Part shown: piece after piece, positions 50,096 to 54,952 of the stretch | How the letters are laid out: every line of letters begins with the position of its first letter | How positions within the stretch are numbered: the stretch's first letter is position 1 | Origin: Beijerinckiaceae bacterium | GTDB lineage: Bacteria > Pseudomonadota > Alphaproteobacteria > Rhizobiales > Beijerinckiaceae | DNA: 54,952 nt | Direction: 5' to 3' | NCBI GenBank assembly: GCA_004298435.1 | Contig: SCSF01000109.1 | Location: 1-54,952 of the forward strand | Position numbers and translations under genes: made by a program | The notes under the pieces: model-generated | Told to the model about the DNA's origin: nothing | Seen by the model: the letters and a program-made list of their open reading frames with translations, nothing else | Databases searched by the model: none

Positions 50096-50572
50096 ATGTC
50101 AAAAATCACACCGGCGGTACGGTTCCTGGAGCAGACCGGCGTCGCCTTTTCCGTACGGACCTACGATTACGATCCGAATGCGGATAGGGTCAGCCTGCAG
50201 GCTGCCGAAGCCGTGGGCGCAGATCCAGCATGCGTGTTCAAGACATTGATGGCGCTCGTGGACAACAAGCCCGTATGCGCAATCATCCCGTCCGATCACG
50301 AACTGTCCATGAAGAAACTAGCCGCGGCTTTCGGCGGGAAACGTGCGAAAATGATGCAGCCGAGCGCCGCCGAACGGATAACCGGCTACAAGGTCGGCGG
50401 CATAAGTCCTTTCGGGCAATTGCGCACTTCGCCAACCGCGATCGAAGTCCAGGCCCTGACGCATGAGCAAATCTACATCAACGGTGGTCAACGCGGGCTC
50501 CTGGTTCGCCTTGATCCAAACGAAGCGGTTCGTATCTTGTCCGCAATCGCCGTGCCGCTTGCGGCGGAATGA
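50096..50572 (+). CDS. ybaK: YbaK/EbsC-family Cys-tRNA(Pro) deacylase
   Basis: YbaK hydrolyses Cys-tRNA(Pro) that has been mischarged by prolyl-tRNA synthetase. The 158-residue protein matches the family along its length: TPAVRFLEQTGVAFSV, VFKTLMALV with the conserved lysine K49, VCAIIPSDHELSMKKLAAAFGGKRA, ERITGYKVGGISPFGQ and the C-terminal INGGQRGLLVRLDP. Length is normal for the family. It is 114 bases downstream of the AAA+ gene and probably has its own promoter. The housekeeping character suggests that the island boundary lies close by. Confidence 0.93.
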   Translation: MSKITPAVRFLEQTGVAFSVRTYDYDPNADRVSLQAAEAVGADPACVFKTLMALVDNKPVCAIIPSDHELSMKKLAAAFGGKRAKMMQPSAAERITGYKVGGISPFGQLRTSPTAIEVQALTHEQIYINGGQRGLLVRLDPNEAVRILSAIAVPLAAE

Positions 50573-50862
50573 GCATGTTCATCTGGAAGAGCAGGATCTG
50601 TCTGGAGCGCGGGAGAACAGGATCATCTGCACAAGTTGCGGTGGCGCCGGCCCGGGGAGGACGATTGAGCGTGCCGAGCGCAAATGGAATCAAAGAAAGC
50701 TGTTGCCAGTTGATTGCGCAGGTACGCCCTCTTTTGTTGTTCGCTGCGCATAACGGCTGGCATGTCGCTGAGTGGGGACCCTGAGTACGGGCGCGATGAA
50801 CAGGGTCCGTTCGTATGGCTACCGTTACCGCGAGAGCCGGTCGAAACGCAGGAGTCGAATAC
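50573..50862. other. 290-base stretch without a convincing gene
   Basis: One plus-strand frame to 50753 contains a CTSCGG and could be the remnant of a small zinc-ribbon protein, but there is no start codon with a ribosome site. No hairpin or repeat stands out. Confidence 0.4.
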
Positions 50863-51135
50863 ATGAGATGCGACCAATGCAAACATTGGCTTTCCAATGA
50901 TGAGGACTGGACCGCGAAAGCCGTCGGATTCCGGCCATGTGGCGGTGTCATGGCTCGTTGGAAGATCGAAGATGATGCGAGCAAAGATATCAGTCTGACG
51001 GATATGGAAAAGCGTCGCGCCTCTGAAAGAGAGGCCTTGAGGGCGGCACGAGCCTACGTTCAAGATGGAAGCGAATATCGCGCCGTTCTCTTTACCGGCC
51101 CCGATTTTTTCTGCGCCCTTTTCACCCCGAAATGA
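50863..51135 (+). CDS. Small CxxC protein, 90 residues
   Basis: The protein starts MRCDQCKHWLSNDEDW, so a CxxC motif lies at the very N-terminus and a further cysteine at PCGGV, suggesting a zinc-binding knuckle. The rest is a charged helix and a short beta segment ending ALFTPK. AGGAG lies ahead of the ATG at 50863, which is preferred over 50815. No family name is known to me. Its style matches the other small cysteine proteins around 51.3 and 54.2 kb. Confidence 0.6.
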   Translation: MRCDQCKHWLSNDEDWTAKAVGFRPCGGVMARWKIEDDASKDISLTDMEKRRASEREALRAARAYVQDGSEYRAVLFTGPDFFCALFTPK

Positions 51136-51293
51136 CAGACCCGGTTTTCACATCGAAGCCGGGCCATCACCCTGATATGACGGACAACCAAAGATTTTTG
51201 TCCCGACGGTGGCGCTGACAACGCCGTAGCAACCCTCAGCAAGAAAGGTGGCTGCACCAAGGATCTCGGGAGCCAGCCCTGTATCTCGAAACC
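51136..51293. terminator. Short intergenic region with a CCCGG hairpin
   Basis: Just after the stop at 51135 the sequence CCCGG...CCGGG (about 51144-51166) can form a small hairpin with a 13-base loop. The remaining 120 bases hold nothing recognisable. Confidence 0.35.
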
Positions 51294-51725
51294 TTATTCA
51301 TTCCGCTCGATTGCGATCTCAAGGGATGGATCGCGAATCCACTCGAAATACGCCATGTCGGTGATGCGTCTGCCATCGAGATAACGCGGATCACCCCGAA
51401 ACCAATATTCGAGAATGCGTTTCGGAACACTGTTCTCGCACGCACCGCCGAGGCAGCAGTCGACGTTCGGAGGATCTCCATAGTGGAGTTCTTGCGATCT
51501 GATCGCCTCGGCTATGGTGCTCTCCCCGAAGTTGACGGCGGACATCGCGACTCTGAAGATCCGGCCGCAGCTTTGGCAGGCGATCTCCATCAGCGCAACC
51601 TCATGGACATAAATACTCGCCGATCGGTCCGGCGAAAACGGGCAATACCGGGGCACGCTATATTCGTCGAACCAGATGGGCGGCTCCGCGATCCGCGATG
51701 TAATATCGTCATAGGTGTTGTGCAT
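51294..51725 (-). CDS. Cysteine-cluster protein A, 143 residues
   Basis: Paralogue of the protein encoded at 54209-54586. Shared features in order are a WFDEYSVPRY segment, a PDRSASIYVHEVAL strand, a CxxC at 50-53, the phrase YGDPPNVDCC at 82-91 and KRILEYW at 102-108. The CxxC and CC pairs suggest a metal site. The protein is soluble. ATG at 51725 is preferred because GAGAGG lies upstream; an earlier ATG adds eight residues. Function is unknown to me. It is the last of four minus-strand genes beginning with an exonuclease at 52888. Confidence 0.7.
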   Translation of the reverse strand: MHNTYDDITSRIAEPPIWFDEYSVPRYCPFSPDRSASIYVHEVALMEIACQSCGRIFRVAMSAVNFGESTIAEAIRSQELHYGDPPNVDCCLGGACENSVPKRILEYWFRGDPRYLDGRRITDMAYFEWIRDPSLEIAIERNE

Positions 51726-51792
51726 CGGCCTCTCACGCGACGTTTTCACTGAGAGAAATGTGTCTCAATACCCGAGCATTAGCATTATTCCT

Positions 51793-52032
51793 TTAGAATG
51801 TTGTTGGCATCGCGAGAGTCGCGGCAGCGGCCGTAGACATGGATAATTTGATATGGCGACATGTCGCCATCGTAATGGAATGATGCCTTTGCCATCTGCA
51901 ATTCTGAACGGGCGCGTTGAGTTGCTCGTCGGCATAGTCATATGTGTCGGCTGCGTTTTCGCCAATATTCAAAATGTCGACGATCTCGATTTTATAAGTT
52001 CTGTTTTCAGTAACATAGACAACGATGGACAC
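51793..52032 (-). CDS. Hypothetical protein, 79 residues, possibly truncated
   Basis: Starting on GTG at 52032, the first 45 residues (SIVVYVTENRTYKIEIVDIL, TYDYADEQLNAPVQNC) read like a folded beta/alpha protein, while the last 30 are low in order (STAAAATLAMPTTF). A frameshift near the middle would explain this. No family is recognised. It lies 42 bases after the gene ending at 52075. Confidence 0.4.
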   Translation of the reverse strand: MSIVVYVTENRTYKIEIVDILNIGENAADTYDYADEQLNAPVQNCRWQRHHSITMATCRHIKLSMSTAAAATLAMPTTF

Positions 52033-52074
52033 GCTCTCATGACCAGTTCCGTCACGGTCTCTGCACTTGTCCGC

Positions 52075-52401
52075 TCATGCACGGTCGACGTCCTTTATCC
52101 TTTCGATCGGCACATATGTGTCGAGCGTCACATATTCGCGTGATATTCTGCTCACCACGACAATAGAAACCATGTCGTAGCCATAAGGTGGTGTCTGCAT
52201 GATGTAGAGATTTTTGCGCAGATGACTGCGCAAACCGCAGCGATTGAGCAGCGGTAAATCCCACATGACCACATTCACCGTTCCATCTTGATTGATGCCA
52301 ATGATCTTGGCCTTGTGGGAGAAGGTCATAAGGACGTTATCGCGATATCCGGCAAAGTGCCAGGTGCAGGGGTGCTCGTCGACATCATAGAACCACAACA
52401 T
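52075..52401 (-). CDS. Hypothetical protein, 108 residues
   Basis: The ATG at 52401 lies inside the 3' end of the exonuclease gene (17-base overlap) and has GGAGGAG upstream, so it is well supported. The protein is beta-rich (MLWFYDVDEHPCTWHFAGY, KIIGINQDGTVNVVMW) and soluble, ending IERIKDVDRA. No family is recognised. Coupling to the exonuclease suggests joint production. Confidence 0.65.
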   Translation of the reverse strand: MLWFYDVDEHPCTWHFAGYRDNVLMTFSHKAKIIGINQDGTVNVVMWDLPLLNRCGLRSHLRKNLYIMQTPPYGYDMVSIVVVSRISREYVTLDTYVPIERIKDVDRA

Positions 52402-52888
52402 CAGGCTCCTCCCCCAGTGCATAAGCATAGGCATGCATGAGCCGGACGGCATCCGGGCCGGCGCGATGCGGCGCCTTCGTTGCCTCCAGAAGCGCTCGCA
52501 TGCGATTGCACACGGGATCGACATGAAGCCCGGGCATCGCTTCAATCGACTCAAGGCGGAAAACCGGTTTGAGATTGGCGGCGCTATAGAGCTGCCGCAT
52601 CCAGCCGAGATCGCTGTCGCCGCCGTCGCAGAAAGCAACAGGTGATGCCGTCATGCGTGCATTGAGTCTCTCGGCAACCCGTGCAGGATGCGGCGCTCGC
52701 AGCAATTCCTGGCGCGTGATGCCATGAACCTCAGCGGATTCATCACTCCACACGATATCCTCCACCGGATAAATCAGAGACGACCATGTCCTGATCGGAC
52801 CGCCACGCTCCCATAGTGCGATGCCCACCTCGATCGGTTCGCCCTGCATGGCGAGAGATGACGCCTCAAAGTCGATCGTTGCGATCAT
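52385..52888 (-). CDS. Second DnaQ-like 3'-5' exonuclease, 167 residues
   Basis: The protein begins MIATIDFEASSL with the first exonuclease motif (D6, E8), continues with FCDGGDSDLGW (second aspartate) and has HRAGPDA near the C-terminus, giving the final His and Asp of a DEDDh site. It is short, essentially the bare exonuclease fold. Unlike the copy at 2701 it has no polymerase beside it. Members of this size degrade RNA or DNA ends; the substrate cannot be told from sequence. It leads a group of four small minus-strand genes. Confidence 0.82.
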   Translation of the reverse strand: MIATIDFEASSLAMQGEPIEVGIALWERGGPIRTWSSLIYPVEDIVWSDESAEVHGITRQELLRAPHPARVAERLNARMTASPVAFCDGGDSDLGWMRQLYSAANLKPVFRLESIEAMPGLHVDPVCNRMRALLEATKAPHRAGPDAVRLMHAYAYALGEEPDVVVL

Positions 52889-53249
52889 CGGATTTGAATC
52901 CCCCCGCCCCTATTCGAGGTTCACGACTTGTTGGCCGCTGTGAAGCACGGGTTGGCGTCAAGTCCCCAAATTCCACGATCCGATGAGAGAGGCGGACACA
53001 GGGTGGCAGATGCTTCGCAGGCACATGCGCGACGCCCCTTCGATCGCGATGACGGATCTGGCCGCCGCATTCCCGCAGCAGACGACCGGAACGATAAAGC
53101 GTGCCGGTCTGCTGCGTCAGCTAGTGACGCAGCCGCCAGTTAAATCTGAGACGCCAGGAATAGCCCCGAAGCTCCTTTTGGGTTCGAGGGAGAGGTGTTG
53201 ACTCTCCCGAATGTTCACTTTATGTTCTTCCCTATCAAAGGCAATCCAT
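52889..53249. other. 361-base region, no clear gene
   Basis: A plus-strand frame at 52983-53201 (beginning MREADTGWQMLRRHMRDAPS) has a protein-like first half but no good ribosome site and a poor end, so I regard it as a possible remnant. The last 50 bases, with AAAGG, are the leader of the gene at 53250. Confidence 0.4.
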
Positions 53250-53606
53250 ATGTCGGATCCGGTTCTGCGCAATTGGCGCCTGATCGCATTTAAGGACAGT
53301 TCGCGGCTCGGTATCTTTCTCGGCGAAGTGACAAACCATCCGCTGCTGAATGACGGATGGATCATTACCTCGCCGGTGCGATGGATCAGCGACGACCGGA
53401 ACTGCACACGGACGGAATCGCGTCTCTATAAGCTCGGAGACGAGTTCCCTCGCGATCAACCCTTGCCCGAGAAGCCGCGCAATATTCTCTTCACGCGACT
53501 TTTCGAGAATTTTGGCAAGTCATTCGGCGTCGCGACGCTGGAACAACTCGGCGAGCTTATGGAATACGCAAATCACCTGTGCGGCCCCTTGTCGTCGGCC
53601 CATTAG
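53250..53606 (+). CDS. Hypothetical protein, 118 residues
   Basis: The ATG at 53250 starts MSDPVLRNWRLIAFKD and continues with beta-strand-like RLGIFLGEVTNHPLLNDGW, then DEFPRDQPLPEKPRNILF and a C-terminal helix. Soluble, no cysteine motif. The earlier ATG at 53211 would add 13 residues without homology-like character. First of five short plus-strand genes. No family is recognised. Confidence 0.6.
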   Translation: MSDPVLRNWRLIAFKDSSRLGIFLGEVTNHPLLNDGWIITSPVRWISDDRNCTRTESRLYKLGDEFPRDQPLPEKPRNILFTRLFENFGKSFGVATLEQLGELMEYANHLCGPLSSAH

Positions 53607-53611
53607 CGGGA

Positions 53612-53695
53612 ATGCACGCCATGACAGACAGGAAGCGCAAAGTTCCAGCGAAGGGAGCCGCAGCAAAAACCGAGGGCAAGCCATGGGATCCATGA
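53612..53695 (+). CDS. Very small basic peptide, 27 residues
   Basis: A frame of 27 codons (MHAMTDRKRKVPAKGAAAKT then EGKPWDP) ends in TGA that overlaps the ATG of the next gene (ATGA at 53692). It may be a leader peptide or coupling frame rather than a functional protein. Highly basic composition. Confidence 0.3.
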   Translation: MHAMTDRKRKVPAKGAAAKTEGKPWDP

Positions 53696-53940
53696 CCTAT
53701 TACGTCGCTCTCCCCTTCCTGCAGGACAAAAACGGCGCCGTCATTCCAGGAACGCCAAGGGAGTGCCCGACGCCGGCGCATGCCGTTGCGACGGCACGGC
53801 GGCTCGCAGTCAATGGCGCCGGAGCCGTTGCCTTCTCACGGAGCGGCGATCCGTCGACGGGCGAGTTTTCGGACGCGATTGTAATCGCAACGTTCGGCGA
53901 GACCGCATCGCTCGACGATCTGGTCGATGCGAATTACTGA
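53692..53940 (+). CDS. Hypothetical protein, 82 residues
   Basis: Begins MTYYVALPFLQDKNGAVIPG and contains AVAFSRSGDPSTGEF, a pattern I associate with small conserved alphaproteobacterial proteins of unknown role. ATG at 53692 is chosen because it overlaps the preceding small frame; an ATG 9 bases upstream is an alternative. Its stop overlaps the next start (TGATG). Confidence 0.62.
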   Translation: MTYYVALPFLQDKNGAVIPGTPRECPTPAHAVATARRLAVNGAGAVAFSRSGDPSTGEFSDAIVIATFGETASLDDLVDANY

Positions 53941-54173
53941 TGGAAGAGTCCTTCAAAGATTTCGAGATCGAGCCAAAAGCCATGGATGAGGATCTTCGCG
54001 ACAAAGCCATCGCTAAATGCCGGGAGGCGCTTGAAGCGGCGCGTGAGGCGGGAGCCGGCGCCGCGGTCTATATGATTGAGATGGCCTTGGTCGAGTTGGA
54101 CACCAATCCCGATCTTCCGCGGAAGAAGCCCAGACCGATCTCTTATGACCGGCACCGCCCCATCGGGCGATAG
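53940..54173 (+). CDS. Hypothetical protein, 77 residues
   Basis: A helical, acidic protein (MEESFKDFEIEPKAMDEDLR, AKCREALEAAREAGAGAAVY) ending in a basic, Pro-rich tail. Its ATG shares a base with the previous stop, so it is translationally coupled. No family is recognised. Confidence 0.6.
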   Translation: MEESFKDFEIEPKAMDEDLRDKAIAKCREALEAAREAGAGAAVYMIEMALVELDTNPDLPRKKPRPISYDRHRPIGR

Positions 54174-54208
54174 CCTGTCATATCCGGAAGATCATCGAGT
54201 CAGGATCC

Positions 54209-54586
54209 ATGCGTCAGGGCTATGAGGATATCATCAGGCGGGCCGGCCGGCCTGATTGGTTCGATAAAAACGGCGTACCGAGATATGGAAGGTTCATACC
54301 CGACCGTGTCGCCAATGTTTATGCGCGGGAGGCGGCCCTCGTACGCATTTGCTGCCGGAATTGCGGGACCTCTTTCGACGTCGCGTTTTCACGGCCGAGT
54401 CCGTCGCCCGTCCCGAGCCTATCGCTCGCGGAGCTGATCAAGACGAGACAGCTATCCTATGGCGATCCGCCGAATATCAAATGCTGCCCGAAAGGCCTGT
54501 TTGCCGGAAGCGCCACGAAGAAGGTTCTCGAATACTGGCATAAGTCGGACGTACGCACCGGATGGATCGAAAGGAAGTTACGATAA
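54209..54586 (+). CDS. Cysteine-cluster protein B, 125 residues
   Basis: Paralogue of the protein at 51294-51725. It repeats the WFDKNGVPRYGRFIPDR and VYAREAALVRI segments, a CxxC at 49-52, YGDPPNIKCC at 84-93 and KKVLEYW at 104-110. It lacks the last 25 residues present in copy A. AGGA lies before the ATG. The two copies lie 2.5 kb apart in opposite orientation, probably after an old duplication. The family seems to be unnamed. Confidence 0.7.
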   Translation: MRQGYEDIIRRAGRPDWFDKNGVPRYGRFIPDRVANVYAREAALVRICCRNCGTSFDVAFSRPSPSPVPSLSLAELIKTRQLSYGDPPNIKCCPKGLFAGSATKKVLEYWHKSDVRTGWIERKLR

Positions 54587-54807
54587 ATAAAGCCTGGTTT
54601 GCCGTATTTTTGTTTATCAGCAACCTGCTTACGCCGGTGCCATTCCATCGTCATGCCATGCTCCTCATAGCTATTACCGCAGCGCTGACAGGTCTGAAGT
54701 TCATGGGGAATGCTGTGCCTATCATCTATTAGCCGGGGCAACTGCATTATGCCGGGATGGCTCACAAAGCTTCTCGCATCATCCGCATGCATTTGGGACT
54801 TGCTCAC
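54457..54807 (-). CDS. Possible CxxC protein, overlaps the preceding gene
   Basis: A frame of 116 codons with CQRCGNSYEEHGMTMEWHRR in its first half is protein-like, but its last 43 codons run antisense through the 3' end of the cysteine-cluster gene B. One of the two is wrong, or this gene has been extended by loss of its stop. I favour gene B as real; this one is a weak call. Confidence 0.3.
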   Translation of the reverse strand: MSKSQMHADDARSFVSHPGIMQLPRLIDDRHSIPHELQTCQRCGNSYEEHGMTMEWHRRKQVADKQKYGKPGFIYRNFLSIHPVRTSDLCQYSRTFFVALPANRPFGQHLIFGGSP

Positions 54808-54833
54808 ATCACGGTGGAGTCGCGAAGTCGCTT

Positions 54834-54952
54834 AGGGTCCAGACCCAAACAAGGTTGGTTTGATTCAATGGCTTGGTGAAGCCATTGGAGACTGGGACTG
54901 TGGAATCGAACTTATTCTGGTTCAGCGACGAGCAGTGGGAGAAGATCGTTCC
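54834..54952 (+). mobile_element. Start of an IS5-family insertion sequence, right part outside the window
   Basis: From about 54834 the sequence changes to AGGGTCCAGACCC, a short palindrome typical of an IS end, and a transposase frame starts 65 bases later. The right end is beyond the window, so its exact limits and target duplication are unknown. Confidence 0.7.
54900..54952 (+). CDS. IS5-family transposase, N-terminal fragment
   Basis: The first 17 visible codons read ESNLFWFSDEQWEKIV after a GTG start. This is the conserved opening of IS5-family (IS1031/IS427-type) transposases, S-x-L-F-W-L-S-D-E-Q-W. The rest of the gene is cut off by the window edge. Confidence 0.82.
   Translation, partial: MESNLFWFSDEQWEKIV

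Noticed and set aside
1-54952. CRISPR array, tRNA or rRNA genes
   Set aside because: No spaced repeat series and no tRNA- or rRNA-like segment was noticed on reading through both strands; short tRNAs could be missed without a covariance search.

Overview
The window looks like part of an accessory replicon (megaplasmid or integrated conjugative element) of a GC-rich alphaproteobacterium, probably of the Hyphomicrobiales/Rhizobiales. The clues are a GcrA-like regulator, a RIME-like rhizobial palindromic repeat at 2591-2692, an IS21 element of rhizobial type, a FeeM-like acyltransferase and alphaproteobacterial WYL and AAA+ families. No rRNA, tRNA, CRISPR array, replication initiator, ParB or relaxase was found.

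Layout. (1) 1-2018: right part of an IS21-family element (istA cut by the window edge, istB, right end). (2) 2.2-8.7 kb, plus strand: a small unknown gene, a DnaQ-like exonuclease, a full-length DNA polymerase III alpha subunit lacking a recognisable PHP metal site, and a HipA-like kinase without HipB. (3) 8.8-24.1 kb, mostly minus strand: tightly packed genes for secreted, lipid-anchored and membrane proteins, mixed with a P-loop protein, a RecJ-like exonuclease, a FeeM-like N-acyltransferase and a VirB6/TrbL-like membrane protein. A plus-strand island (15.2-18.3 kb) adds small exported proteins, a DUF2726 protein and a secreted protein with a von Hippel-Lindau (VHL) beta-domain. (4) 24.2-29.8 kb, plus strand: one operon encoding an SNF2-type ATPase, a DNA methyltransferase, an SF1-type helicase and an acidic unknown, closed by a strong terminator. 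(5) 29.8-38.3 kb, minus strand: membrane proteins, a ParA-like ATPase, several unknowns, a 1307-residue membrane/coiled-coil protein and an outer-membrane beta-barrel. (6) 38.5-44.1 kb, plus strand: a TonB-shaped anchored protein, a GcrA-like regulator and a B12-dependent ribonucleotide reductase.

(7) 44.1-50 kb is a defence-like island of different character: a short ThsB-like TIR protein, a 417-residue TIR protein, a stand-alone SLOG protein and a broken second ThsB-like TIR gene, then a WYL regulator divergent from a Lon-like AAA+ ATPase without protease. TIR plus SLOG are the parts of Thoeris anti-phage defence, but the SIR2 NAD-hydrolase normally fused to SLOG in ThsA is missing. This is the best candidate for an unusual or undescribed system. 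(8) 50.1-54.95 kb: ybaK, a second DnaQ-like exonuclease and many small unknown genes, including two paralogous cysteine-cluster proteins, ending at the start of an IS5-family transposase.

Working together (inference): regions 2, 4 and 6 give the replicon its own polymerase, proofreading nuclease, helicases, methyltransferase and dNTP supply. Regions 3 and 5 look like an envelope or conjugation-type apparatus of which only one VirB6/TrbL-like part is recognisable. Region 7 is probably immunity cargo.
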